The notes under the pieces: model-generated
Databases searched by the model: none
Seen by the model: the letters and a program-made list of their open reading frames with translations, nothing else
Told to the model about the DNA's origin: nothing
Shown: in pieces, positions 27,478 through 37,389 of the stretch
Layout: every line of letters begins with the position of its first letter
Position numbering within the stretch: position 1 is the stretch's first letter
Source: Verrucomicrobiota bacterium
Lineage (GTDB): Bacteria; Verrucomicrobiota; Verrucomicrobiia; Verrucomicrobiales; Akkermansiaceae
Direction of reading: 5' to 3'
DNA length: 38,623 nt
Assembly: GCA_004293285.1 (NCBI GenBank)
Contig: RDYF01000087.1
Span: 1 to 38,623 of the forward strand
Position numbers and translations under genes: made by a program

Positions 27478-29784
27478 ATGCATATCGCACCCGCTACCCA
27501 CTATCGTTCCGTTCACACCATTCCACTGCAAGCAGATTTTGCCGTTATCGGCGGCGGGCTTGCGGGAGTTTGCGCTGCCATTTCTGCCGCTCGTGAGGGC
27601 TTGAAAGTCGTTTTAGTTCAAGACCGACCCGTACTCGGTGGCAATGCCTCCAGTGAAGTGCGTCTGTGGATTTTGGGCGCGACTTCACACATGGGCAACA
27701 ACAACCGCTGGGCCCGCGAGGGCGGCGTGATCGATGAAATTCTCGTCGAAAACATGGCTCGCAATCCCGAAGGAAACCCTTTGATTCTCGATACCGTATT
27801 GCTGGAATATGTGCTGAAGGAAAGCAACATCACTCTTCTGCTCAATACTGCTGTTCACGATTTGGAGAAGTCGAACGACGACACGATTCGCTCGATCCGT
27901 GCGTTTTGCTCACAAAATTCCACTTGCTACGAAATCAACGCACCACTTTTCTGCGATGCCAGTGGCGATGGCATTGTCGGTTTTCTCGCCGGTGCCGCCT
28001 TTCGCATCGGCGCGGAATCGCGCGACGAATTTGGCGAAAAGTTCGCCCCCGCTGTCGCCTCTTCCGAGCTTCTTGGGCATTCGATTTACTTCTACTCGAA
28101 AGACACCGGGCGCCCCGTGCGCTTTACACCACCGGCATTTGCGTTAGACGACATCACCCAAATCCCTCGCTGGCGCGATTTCAAGGCGGGCCAAGACGGC
28201 TGCCGTTTGTGGTGGCTGGAGTGGGGTGGCTCGATCGATACGGTACACGATAGCGAAACCATCAAAATGGAACTCTGGAAAGTCGCTTATGGTGTCTGGA
28301 ATCACATCAAAAATTCCGGACTTTTTCCCGAGGCTGAAACACTGACTCTCGAGTGGGTGGGAACCATTCCCGGCAAACGCGAGAGTCGACGCTTTGAAGG
28401 TGACCTGATGCTGATTCAGCAGGACATTGTCGAACAACGCACTTATCCCGATGCCGTTTCTTTTGGTGGTTGGGCCATTGACCTTCACCCCGTCGAAGGC
28501 GTCTACAGTGCCCAGCCTGGCTGCACGCAATGGCATTCGAAAGGCGTTTATCAAATCCCTTGGCGCACCATGTACAGTCGAAACATCGCCAACCTCATGC
28601 TCGCCGGTCGCATCATCAGTGCTTCTCACGTGGCCTTTGCGAGCACACGCGTCATGGCTACCTGTGCTCACAGCGCTCAAGCGGTGGGGATGGCGGCAGC
28701 GATCTGCCGTCGCGACGGCTTACTCCCCCGCGATCTTGTAGAACCCAAGCGCATGCAGGAATTGCAACAACGCCTCCTGCGCAAGGGACAGTACATTCCC
28801 GGCGTCTCGCTTCATGAGGACAAAGATCTTGCTCGCCAAGCTCAGATCGAAGCCTCGAGCGAACTGGCTCTGGCGCAATTGGCTCCTTCAGGTGAAACCA
28901 TGCCACTTGATTCTTCTTGGGCGATGATGCTACCGCTGCCCGCAGGATCATGCCCGAAAATCACATTCCTGGTCGATGCCGCTACCGACACAACCTTACG
29001 AGCGGAATTGCGGATTAGTGAAAAATCAGACAATCACACGCCCGATGTCACACTAGCGAGCTTGGATCTCGCCGTCGCCGCAGGAAAAAATCAAGCGCTA
29101 GAGCTCAACTTCCCTGCCCTCTTGGACCAAAATCGCTATGCCTTTGTTTGTCTTTTGAAAAACGAACAGGTCGCTGTTCACCTCAGCGATCAACGTCTCA
29201 CCGGCGTGTTGGCCCTATGCCAGGCGGGCAATAAGGCCGTGGCCAAATCCAATACCCAAAGTCCCCCGCCCGACATTGGCATTGATACCTTCGAATTCTG
29301 GACTCCCAAACGTCGGCCCGCCGGACAAAACTTGGCACTGCGCTGCGACCCTCCGCTGCACTCCTTTGGCACAGAACAACTGCGCAATGGCTTCAGTCGA
29401 CCCATCCGCAATGCCAATGCGTGGGTGGCAGACTTTTCGGATCAGACTCCTAAACTCCAACTTTCGTGGGAGCAGAAACAAACCATCTCAACCATTGAAT
29501 TGGATTTCGATACAGACTTTGATCACCCGATGGAATCGGTGTTGATGGGACACCCCGAGCGCGTGATGCCGTTTTGTGTGAGCGACATCACCGTGCTCTA
29601 TCGACCCGCCCATGCCGCGAAAGACGCAGACCTTGTGCCACTGATACAGATTCAAGATCATCATCACTCGCAGCGCGTCATCGCTCTCGAATCGCCGATC
29701 GAGACCGATTGCCTAGTCTTTTCACTGCGCCAGCAGCCCCACTCTCCCCCTGCCTCCCTCTTCGCGATCCGCTGCTTCAGCTGA
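27478..29784 (+). CDS. FAD-dependent oxidoreductase (FAD_oxidored family)
   Basis: This 768-residue flavoprotein has an N-terminal dinucleotide-binding fold: DFAVIGGGLAGVCAAISAAR, then an acidic-end strand and the loop GGNASSEVRLWI. The second flavin motif is CDASGDGIVGFLAGAAFRIG, and the C-terminal flavin contact is NLMLAGRIISASHVAF. The last 300 residues look like a beta-sandwich extension. Such proteins are numerous in Verrucomicrobia and Planctomycetes and are usually tied to carbohydrate degradation; the substrate is unknown. The ATG was chosen because it precedes the flavin fold by about 20 residues. The stop overlaps the next start by 1 nt (TGATG), so translation is coupled. The divergent XylR-type gene is the likely regulator. 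Confidence 0.85.
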   Translation: MHIAPATHYRSVHTIPLQADFAVIGGGLAGVCAAISAAREGLKVVLVQDRPVLGGNASSEVRLWILGATSHMGNNNRWAREGGVIDEILVENMARNPEGNPLILDTVLLEYVLKESNITLLLNTAVHDLEKSNDDTIRSIRAFCSQNSTCYEINAPLFCDASGDGIVGFLAGAAFRIGAESRDEFGEKFAPAVASSELLGHSIYFYSKDTGRPVRFTPPAFALDDITQIPRWRDFKAGQDGCRLWWLEWGGSIDTVHDSETIKMELWKVAYGVWNHIKNSGLFPEAETLTLEWVGTIPGKRESRRFEGDLMLIQQDIVEQRTYPDAVSFGGWAIDLHPVEGVYSAQPGCTQWHSKGVYQIPWRTMYSRNIANLMLAGRIISASHVAFASTRVMATCAHSAQAVGMAAAICRRDGLLPRDLVEPKRMQELQQRLLRKGQYIPGVSLHEDKDLARQAQIEASSELALAQLAPSGETMPLDSSWAMMLPLPAGSCPKITFLVDAATDTTLRAELRISEKSDNHTPDVTLASLDLAVAAGKNQALELNFPALLDQNRYAFVCLLKNEQVAVHLSDQRLTGVLALCQAGNKAVAKSNTQSPPPDIGIDTFEFWTPKRRPAGQNLALRCDPPLHSFGTEQLRNGFSRPIRNANAWVADFSDQTPKLQLSWEQKQTISTIELDFDTDFDHPMESVLMGHPERVMPFCVSDITVLYRPAHAAKDADLVPLIQIQDHHHSQRVIALESPIETDCLVFSLRQQPHSPPASLFAIRCFS

Positions 29785-32700
29785 TGGCGATGGAAAAAAC
29801 AAAACCCAACTCCATGAAAAACCCAAAAATCTCACGGTCGCACAAGCTCCTACGCCTCCAGGCGAGGCAAGGCTTCACGCTGATCGTGACGATATCCCTC
29901 CTGGTGCTGCTGACTCTGATTGCGATTGGCTTGCTCGGTCTCAGCAGCACCAGCATTCGCAATTCGAGTCGCATCAATGCACAAGGCATGGCGCGAGCGA
30001 ATGCACGCATGGCCTTGCTTTTGGCCATCGGCTCTCTGCAACAGCAGACCGGCGCTGACCAACGCATCACCTTATCGGCACAAAGCATGAGCGCCACGGC
30101 TCCTCTGCAACCGCACTGGACGGGAGCCACTGCGGTCCAGGCATCGCTTCTTCAATCTGATCCCAAACAGGCGAATGTACAATGGCTGGTTAGCGGTGTT
30201 CAACCTGATCCCAATGCCACTCTCACACACTCGAACTCGGCGGAAAACGGCAATGCACTGCGTTTGGGGACTTTTCGCAGTCTCCAAAACGCGAGCGCGG
30301 AAGTACTGGCGCCACTGGTCACGGTGCAGCACTCCCAACATCCCGGTCGCTATGCTTGGTGGATCAGCGATGAAGGCGCAAAGGCCCGAGTCGACCTGAA
30401 AGCAAGGGATCAATCACGAAACGATAGCGAACGACTCGCACGGTCGCAATCCGCCATGGAGCCCGATCTTGGCTTTATGGGACCCGATTGGGCCAATCTC
30501 GCTGCTCGTCAATCATTTGACAAAAATTCTTTGGTATCTCTGCCGACGCTATCCCTCGCCACAGCTGATTCTTCGCTGGGCAAGGATTGGTTTCATGATC
30601 TCAGCACCGGTGCCTGCGGACTACCCGTCAATGTCGTCGAAGGTGGCATGAAAGCCGATCTATCGATCATCTTTGATCGCTCGCAGCTCTCTCGTCCATT
30701 CGGAGAACGATACCTCGGTGCCGTGGCCAGTCCCACGAATTGGCAGGGATCGTCGATTTATGATTTCAGTGTTCGCCAATCCAATCGATTTTTCTTGAGC
30801 AACCACTTGACCAATAGCGGCGCAAGTAACGTCGGCCCCAACTGGGGCAATCTCTGGAACTACGCGATGCTTTGGCAAGGAGTCAACTCGCAGCAAATGA
30901 ATCTGCTCAGTGCACATCCCTTGGTTGATACCGACTTGCGTTTCAAGAACTGGATTCCCTATACCAATCACAATCAAGGCGCTTTTCGTCGGGATATCCA
31001 ACACACCAACAGCAGCGTCGCCCCGGTTTTATCGCTGTTTCAGATGGGATTCCGACTCAATTCCGAGCTCACTACCCCACCGACCAACCCTCCTCTCTAT
31101 CGGGCGCAAATTGGCATTCAGCCTGTCATTGGGCTATGGAACCCTTACAATATTGCAATCCGTGCACAGCCGTATCGTTTTGACTGGGGTTTGTATCCGC
31201 ATTTCCGTTTCAACTACGCCCGTCCGATGGGGAATGGCACGTTTATCGATGGCAGAAATACAGATTTATGGCTGCGCGAAGAGTGGACGATGGGCGGCAA
31301 CCCTGTTCCCACCCCAAGTGATGGCACCGCAGGCCGATGGCTGCCCATGGAAACTCCAGCGATCGATTTGCAACCAGGGGAGTTTCGCATTTTTTCCGTG
31401 CTCAATCGCGTTCGCGTGCAATCAGGTCAGGTCTACCGACTCGATCCGGGATGGAACGAAAACGGCGCCTTCATTCTCGATTTGAAAGATGCCAGCGGCA
31501 ATGTTCGCCTCGTTCCCCAAGGTTATCGCGCATGGTTTGGCGAAATCGTGCTTCAAGATACTCAAAGCAACACGGTCCGCACGAAGTTCCCCACGATGGA
31601 TCTCAATTCGGTGGCAGCAAACTGGATGACCATCAAGTCGGGCAATCATGTTCTGATGCGTGCAAACGAATTCTTCAACGGCGGCGCGACACCCAACGTC
31701 GGCACTTTTCGCGTACCCGAGCCTGTTGTCAGTGGATCAAATGGCACTCTCAATACCATCAAAACCACGTATCTCATCGAAGACATCGCCAATGACCGTG
31801 TGACACCTCACATCGCCACTTGGCGCTTCGTGGCTCGCACGACCAATCAAATGGAAGCGCCAGACCAAGACCAAGCGCTCCGTGGTTGGATCGATACCAA
31901 TCCACGCTTTCTTTGTTCGAACTCTCTGTGGGATGGATCGCGCATCGACAGCTCGAACCAGCGTCAGGGATGGCACGTCGCCTCGCCTTTCCAAGGTGCC
32001 TGGAATTCCCCAGGTCGCGCGCGCATCGTGGGCGATGGCCGAGGAGGCAATCGTGGGCTCTGGTCGGAAGGCGGCAGCGCCATTTCGGAACCCGAAATCA
32101 ATCGCGCAGGTTCTCGCTTCCAGGGATTTGGCGGAGCCGCCGACACGATGGCAGGTGGAAAAAATCATGTCATTCTCTATGATGTTCCGCGCTCGCCCCT
32201 CGTCTCAATCGGCCAATTCCAACATGCTCAACTGTCGCGCTACCAATTTGAACCAGGCTTTGTCGTGGGCAATTCCTATGCCAATCCTCGCATTCCACTC
32301 CAGAGCACGGTCAGCACCAATTTTTCGGGCCTATCGGGCATGAAGATCTCGGACATCAGTTATGAAGTTAATGAAAAACTCTGGGACGCATTCTTTTTCT
32401 CCACACTAGGGCTCGACTATGTGGGAGCCAGTGGTTCCTCGATCGATGCCGCTTTTCCTTTCGCTGATATTGCATCGGGCGCAGTGCCGCTGCCCAACCC
32501 GCGGATGATGCTTGCTGCGCAACCTCGTGACACTTCGTTCGATGCCATCATCAATGCCGCTGGCCCGCGTGCACCCGAAGCCATCGCCTCGCGCATCATG
32601 ATCCGGGGTGCCTTCAATGTGAACTCTACTTCCAAAACAGCATGGAAGGCCGTGCTGTCCTCGATGGTTTCATCGGACCTGCCCACTATCAATCCACAAA

Positions 32701-33377
32701 CTCGGGCGGTTTCTTGGAACTCGAATGCAGGAATCCGTTTTCAACGATTTTCTCACCCTGTAAGCAATGCTCCGTATCAAACGGGACAACCCGGCTCTGC
32801 TCATGGTTTTTGGCAAGGATGGCGGCAAATCTCGGAGGCGGAATTGGACCGACTCGCCGAAGAAATTGTCAAGGAAGTGCGTGCTCGTGGACCGTTTCGC
32901 TCGATGGCCGAATTTGTCAATCGCAACCCTCGGAGCAATCAAGTAGAACATCAACGCAAGGGTGCCTTGCAAGCGGCCTTGGATCGGACACTGAATGCCA
33001 ATCTGCCGAGCTCTATCGGCAAAGCGAGCAGCACACCACCCGGCAGCCAATTTTCCCAAGTCGTCACCAACGAAACAACGGCCACCGGACATGCCGGACA
33101 CTTGTTGCAGGGGGATTTGCTTCAAGCATTGGCTCCCATCCTACAAGTGCGGTCGGATACGTTTAAAATTCGCACCTGTGGCGAAACGCTCGATGCCAAC
33201 GGCAAGGTAATCGCACGCGCTTGGTGCGAAGCCGTCGTGCAGCGTCGAGCGGATTATCTCGACACTCGCGACCTCAGCCACCTTGCCCCGACGGACTTAA
33301 CCCAGGAAATCAATCGCCGCTATGGCCGACGCTATCACATGGTCTCCTTCCGCTGGCTCTCGCCTGGGGAGATCTAA
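29784..33377 (+). CDS. Verru_Chthon cassette protein A-like (large pseudopilin-type protein)
   Basis: This protein of about 1197 residues has a short basic N-terminus and then a prepilin-like segment (RQGFTLIVTISLLVLLTLIA). It continues as a very long exported body rich in Asn, Gly and Trp, and ends SFRWLSPGEI. That layout is the Verru_Chthon cassette A family, defined in Verrucomicrobium and Chthoniobacter, whose role is unknown. The start was set at the TGATG junction with the oxidoreductase; ATGs at 29790 and 29814 are alternatives that keep the same membrane segment. In the typical cassette, prepilin-like proteins B, C and D are neighbours; none is seen here, so this copy is an orphan. 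No frame break is visible. Confidence 0.75.
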   Translation: MAMEKTKPNSMKNPKISRSHKLLRLQARQGFTLIVTISLLVLLTLIAIGLLGLSSTSIRNSSRINAQGMARANARMALLLAIGSLQQQTGADQRITLSAQSMSATAPLQPHWTGATAVQASLLQSDPKQANVQWLVSGVQPDPNATLTHSNSAENGNALRLGTFRSLQNASAEVLAPLVTVQHSQHPGRYAWWISDEGAKARVDLKARDQSRNDSERLARSQSAMEPDLGFMGPDWANLAARQSFDKNSLVSLPTLSLATADSSLGKDWFHDLSTGACGLPVNVVEGGMKADLSIIFDRSQLSRPFGERYLGAVASPTNWQGSSIYDFSVRQSNRFFLSNHLTNSGASNVGPNWGNLWNYAMLWQGVNSQQMNLLSAHPLVDTDLRFKNWIPYTNHNQGAFRRDIQHTNSSVAPVLSLFQMGFRLNSELTTPPTNPPLYRAQIGIQPVIGLWNPYNIAIRAQPYRFDWGLYPHFRFNYARPMGNGTFIDGRNTDLWLREEWTMGGNPVPTPSDGTAGRWLPMETPAIDLQPGEFRIFSVLNRVRVQSGQVYRLDPGWNENGAFILDLKDASGNVRLVPQGYRAWFGEIVLQDTQSNTVRTKFPTMDLNSVAANWMTIKSGNHVLMRANEFFNGGATPNVGTFRVPEPVVSGSNGTLNTIKTTYLIEDIANDRVTPHIATWRFVARTTNQMEAPDQDQALRGWIDTNPRFLCSNSLWDGSRIDSSNQRQGWHVASPFQGAWNSPGRARIVGDGRGGNRGLWSEGGSAISEPEINRAGSRFQGFGGAADTMAGGKNHVILYDVPRSPLVSIGQFQHAQLSRYQFEPGFVVGNSYANPRIPLQSTVSTNFSGLSGMKISDISYEVNEKLWDAFFFSTLGLDYVGASGSSIDAAFPFADIASGAVPLPNPRMMLAAQPRDTSFDAIINAAGPRAPEAIASRIMIRGAFNVNSTSKTAWKAVLSSMVSSDLPTINPQTRAVSWNSNAGIRFQRFSHPVSNAPYQTGQPGSAHGFWQGWRQISEAELDRLAEEIVKEVRARGPFRSMAEFVNRNPRSNQVEHQRKGALQAALDRTLNANLPSSIGKASSTPPGSQFSQVVTNETTATGHAGHLLQGDLLQALAPILQVRSDTFKIRTCGETLDANGKVIARAWCEAVVQRRADYLDTRDLSHLAPTDLTQEINRRYGRRYHMVSFRWLSPGEI

Positions 33378-33388
33378 TCTTGCTTGCT

Positions 33389-34084
33389 ATGAAACAAATC
33401 GCTCTTTTTGCCACGCTCGCTCTCACTCTCTGGGCTCATGGCCAAACGCCTATCGTGCGCACGGAAATTGCCAGTATCGCACTGGCAGATTCGGTGCAAG
33501 ATCTGCATTTTTGGAACGGCAAGCAGGTCGCACTGTTTCAAGCCAACCCCACAGGTCTCGGCGAAGCACTCACCTATGAGGGCCCCGAGCTTTTTGAGTT
33601 GCGCAAGCATCCGAGCGAGTTCACGCAAAAGCCACCACTACCTGCTCCCGTGGCCTCGGTGCGACTCCCCCTCAAGGCGTCGCGGGTGCTGATTGCCTGT
33701 CTGCAAAGCAAGGACCAAGCTCTGAAGTTGGTCGCATATGACATCAGCAAGACAACCATTGACGAAGGCGATTATCGTTTTTTCAATTTTTCTCACTCCG
33801 TTCTCGCGATTCAAATCGGCTCCGAAAAATTCTCGATTGCCCCAGGGAAAAGTCACCTCGCCTCTCATTCGACCTGGCGCGATGCGGTGACACAATTGGA
33901 TGTCGCCATGGCTCTGCGTCGCGGTAAGAATTTCAGCCCAGTGTATTCATCGCAGTGGGGACATCGACCCGGACGAAGAAATTTCATTTTTCTCTTCGAT
34001 GGCCATCACGAGTATCAGCCCATCAAAATCAGTCGCGTTTTTGACATCGCCCCGAAAGACCCACCACCCAAGAATCAACCCTAA
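33389..34084 (+). CDS. Hypothetical exported protein
   Basis: This 231-residue protein has a clear signal peptide (MKQIALFATLALTLWAHGQ), which fixes the start; the open frame continues upstream without a better one. The mature part is mainly beta-strand-like, with no motif I recognise and no membrane segment, so it is probably periplasmic. It starts 11 nt after the stop of the Verru_Chthon A-like gene and very likely shares its transcript. A partner role for that protein is possible but is inferred only from position. Confidence 0.7.
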   Translation: MKQIALFATLALTLWAHGQTPIVRTEIASIALADSVQDLHFWNGKQVALFQANPTGLGEALTYEGPELFELRKHPSEFTQKPPLPAPVASVRLPLKASRVLIACLQSKDQALKLVAYDISKTTIDEGDYRFFNFSHSVLAIQIGSEKFSIAPGKSHLASHSTWRDAVTQLDVAMALRRGKNFSPVYSSQWGHRPGRRNFIFLFDGHHEYQPIKISRVFDIAPKDPPPKNQP

Positions 34085-34155
34085 GAAGTAGACGCGAAAG
34101 CATATCTCACAATTCACGCTCGCCTCCACTCTCGTTCTTCTCTATCACTTTTGCT

Positions 34156-35970
34156 ATGCCAATTTTTTCCAATCCTGCCGGAATCTGGGCTTTGACAGCG
34201 ATCCCGCTTGTCCTCGCTATCCATTTTTTGCAGCGCAAAGCTCGGCCGCTCATGGTATCGACTCTGTTTTTGTTGGATAAAACCCAGCGAGATGCATTGC
34301 ACGGTCGGCGCATCGATCGACTGACTCCATCCATCCCTTTGCTCATGCAATTGCTTGCCGTCATGTTGGTCACGTGGTTGTTGATGGAACCGCGCTACCC
34401 TTCAGCCAACAATACGCAACGCATCGCCTTAGTGATGGACTCCTCTGCATCGATGCAGGTCAGTAAGGATGCCCTTCTCTCGCAGTTGGCCCAGGAATTG
34501 AAATCGCTGCAATCTCTCGCCCACTCCACGGAATACATCGTGCTCGAATCCAACACCAGCGCGGGTCGCTTGTATCAAGGAAAATCGGCCGATGAACTGA
34601 TGCAGCGACTTCACAAGTGGCAACCATACGCCGGAGAAATCGATCCCACCAATGCGCTGCGCCTCGCCCGCTCTTTGGTTTCGGCACAGGGCACTGTGCT
34701 GTATCTGACCGATACTCCACCTGCCTCGCTGTCTTCTGGCGCCATCACACTTTCTATGGGCAAGCCCGTGGACAATGTGGGCTTCACGGGCATTTCCTTC
34801 GAAAATCGCGAGGGCCAATGGATTTGGCGGGCGACAGTACAAAATTACAGTGATCAACCCGCCACTCGCACGTGGCAACTGCAACAAAGCAATCGTCAAC
34901 AAAGTGCTCCGAAATCCCTAGAACTGCCCCCGCGTGGACTGGTGACGCTGCAAGCAGCCATGCCTGACGCTGCCGATCGGGCGATACTGACCTTATCGTC
35001 CGATGCATTTTCTCTCGACGATCGTTTGCTTTTTGTCCGCCCCGCATCGAAGCAATTGACCTTTTCCTACGCGCCCGTGTTTCAACCGCTCGCAGAGAAA
35101 TTCATGCGTTCGATCGAGGGTCTGGTTCCTCACGCTGGCGGCACGGCCGATGTGTCATTGGTTTCATACGACCCTCTCGACCCCCAAACCATTCGCGGCA
35201 ATGCCCTCGTCTTTGTCAATGACGACACCCAAGGCGGCAAGTACCTCGCCGGCGGCATTCTTGCTGAGAAACATCCTTGGGTCGATGGACTCAATTGGCA
35301 GTCGCTCCTCATTCGAGAAAGCATCGGCATGGATGTCGGAGAAAACGACCAAGTCCTCTTGCAACAAGGAAAAAAACCCTTGATTGCCATTCGCAAACAA
35401 TCCGATCCCGACACCGGAAAGTCTTACCAACAATTGCTCTTTCACTTCGATCCACGACGCTCGAACATCGAAAATCAACCTGCGTGGATTGTCCTTCTGC
35501 TGCGTTTCATCGATGACGTGCGCAGCAAAAAAGTCAGCTTCTTTCGTGAAAATACCGAGTTACTGCAAAGCTATCCTCTTGCCCGTGCACCGGAACCCCA
35601 GACGCAAGACATCGTCATCACCGAAGTCGATCTGCAAGGCCAAGAGCAAGAGCAAACGACACTCTCAGCCGATCAACTGCTCTCCATACCCGAGCGACCC
35701 GGTTTTTACCGAATGACCCAAGGCGATCAGACGCTCTGTGAAATCGCCGCGCACTTTGCCGATACCCGAGAAGCCGATTTCCGTCGCTGCAGCGAAGTAA
35801 ATCAATGCGCACAAGCGAATTTACAAGCCATCAAGGTTCACTCGGTCAGCGACCCCTTGCGTCCACTCTGGATTCTCTTGCTCTTTGCCTGCCTGCTCGT
35901 TTCTTGGTTTTTCTCCCAAAAAAATCAAGCATCGACCCTCACCTCTGCAGCCATGCAACCCGCCCATTGA
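34156..35970 (+). CDS. BatA-like membrane protein with VWA domain
   Basis: This protein of 604 residues has an N-terminal BatA-type region with two membrane helices (about 7-25 and 60-78). A von Willebrand A domain follows, starting ALVMDSSASM with the metal-site pattern D95-x-S97-x-S99. A long beta-rich middle domain comes next, and one more membrane helix lies near 573-593. Family knowledge: such aerotolerance-type proteins pair with MoxR ATPases and DUF58 proteins; neither is in the window, and the downstream partners are ExbB/ExbD-like genes instead. The most likely position is the inner membrane with the large loop outside the cytoplasm. The function is unknown. Confidence 0.8.
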   Translation: MPIFSNPAGIWALTAIPLVLAIHFLQRKARPLMVSTLFLLDKTQRDALHGRRIDRLTPSIPLLMQLLAVMLVTWLLMEPRYPSANNTQRIALVMDSSASMQVSKDALLSQLAQELKSLQSLAHSTEYIVLESNTSAGRLYQGKSADELMQRLHKWQPYAGEIDPTNALRLARSLVSAQGTVLYLTDTPPASLSSGAITLSMGKPVDNVGFTGISFENREGQWIWRATVQNYSDQPATRTWQLQQSNRQQSAPKSLELPPRGLVTLQAAMPDAADRAILTLSSDAFSLDDRLLFVRPASKQLTFSYAPVFQPLAEKFMRSIEGLVPHAGGTADVSLVSYDPLDPQTIRGNALVFVNDDTQGGKYLAGGILAEKHPWVDGLNWQSLLIRESIGMDVGENDQVLLQQGKKPLIAIRKQSDPDTGKSYQQLLFHFDPRRSNIENQPAWIVLLLRFIDDVRSKKVSFFRENTELLQSYPLARAPEPQTQDIVITEVDLQGQEQEQTTLSADQLLSIPERPGFYRMTQGDQTLCEIAAHFADTREADFRRCSEVNQCAQANLQAIKVHSVSDPLRPLWILLLFACLLVSWFFSQKNQASTLTSAAMQPAH

Positions 35971-36036
35971 GTGGATCAAATCAATCTCCTTGCTCAAAAA
36001 ATCCATCACACAAACGAATCGAGAAACAACTTACTT

Positions 36037-37369
36037 ATGGAATTCCAATGCCCACACTGCCAACTCAGCATGACCGCTGAGGAAGAACACGCCGGTAAAG
36101 TTGTCGCCTGTCCAGGCTGCAATGGCAAGTTTCAGATCCCCCACTTGCCGCCCGCCACAGTTGCACCTGTAGCAACAGCCGCTGCGCCTCAGTTGTTGAC
36201 ACGCAACGCTGCCGCAACGACGAATGCCGCGCCCCCAACCCCGACAACGTCGGCCAGTACGCCTACGAAAGTCACGCGCGATGGCTGGCGGGAGGACGAC
36301 CACGCGAATGTGAATTTCGCTCTCAGCCTAGGCTACGGCGTCTTGATTTCGGTGCTATTTTTGGTTGCCATGGTTCCACTCCAAGGCAAAAGCGCGACTG
36401 AAGCGGGATTTGGTGATCTCTTTTTGAAACGTGGGTGGGTCAATTACGCCGAAGTATTCCTTTTTCTTTGGGGCTTGGTCATTCTTGCGATGAAGTGGTC
36501 GAAAACCAAACGCCAGCGTCGCGCCATGTTGCTGGATGTCGTCCCCGCCAAACTGGGAACGGAAATCAACATGCACACGGTCGGCGGCTTCATTGATCAT
36601 CTTTACAAACTCCCGCACCGCCTGCGCGATAGCCTGATGGTGAATCGCATCCGCAAGGGCATGGAGCTGTTTGAAAAACGCAATAACAACTCGGAGGTCG
36701 CCACGTTCCTCTCCGCGCAATCGGACATCGATGCCAACCATTCTCGGTTTCATCGGCACGGTGCAAGGTCTCTCTCAAGCAGTGAGCTCGCTGTCTGCCG
36801 GTTCAACGGATCCCGAGGCTCTAAAAGCTTCCATCAATAACCTCACCAGCGGCCTCGGCGTGGCATTCGATACCACCTTGCTCGGTCTCATTCTATCGAT
36901 GATCATGTCATTCCCCATGGCCGTCATGCAGAAGGTCGAGGAAGAAGTCATCACGGAAATCGATGCTTTCTGTACGGAAAAATTGCTCCCCAAGCTCAAC
37001 GACTCGCAAAATGCTTCGGACGACTTGCTGATGTCCCAGATCGAAAGCGTTCCCGCTTTTGCCGCTTCCCTGGCGAAGGCTCACGAGCATTTCTTGGTGC
37101 AATTGAAAGATGCTTCTACGACCCTCAAGGAGGCGGGCGACTTGCTGAAGAATCGCCTGGAGGCTCACCAAGCGAAAGTCGAAAGCACCTTCCAGTCGGC
37201 AGTCGAAAAACTGACGCAGGACACCTCGAAGGCTCTCTCGCAGCCGACCGAGCAACTCAACAATTACTTCGCTTCGCTTTCGCGCGGTGTGGAATCGCTC
37301 AATGTCACCCTGCGCGAGCTCGGCGGACAGACGATCACGGTAAAGAAAAAAGGGTTTTTCTCCCGCTAA
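36037..37369 (+). pseudogene. ExbB/TolQ/MotA-like proton channel with N-terminal zinc ribbon, frame broken
   Basis: The gene begins MEFQCPHCQLSM, a two-CxxC zinc ribbon, then an Ala/Thr/Pro linker, two membrane helices and a cytoplasmic block (LRDSLMVNRIRKGMELFEKR, NNNSEV, AQSDIDAN). At about 36738 the frame changes. The next frame continues with the rest of the channel: ILGFIGTVQGLSQAV, AFDTTLLGLILSMIMSFPMAV, and a coiled-coil tail ending KKGFFSR. About 16 residues (typically like RVxGSYTLLKVFLWAIP) are missing at the join. It lies between the BatA-like and ExbD-like genes. The intact product would form an ion-conducting pore with the ExbD partners. The ATG was chosen at the ribbon; a GTG 22 codons upstream is less likely. 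Confidence 0.82.
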
Positions 37370-37389
37370 TGCTCTTGCTCTAAAGATCC

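Noticed and set aside
36730..36745. Programmed ribosomal frameshift in the exbB-like gene
   Set aside because: A conserved block of about 16 residues is absent from the DNA at the join, so a slip alone cannot give a normal protein, and no slippery heptamer is present.
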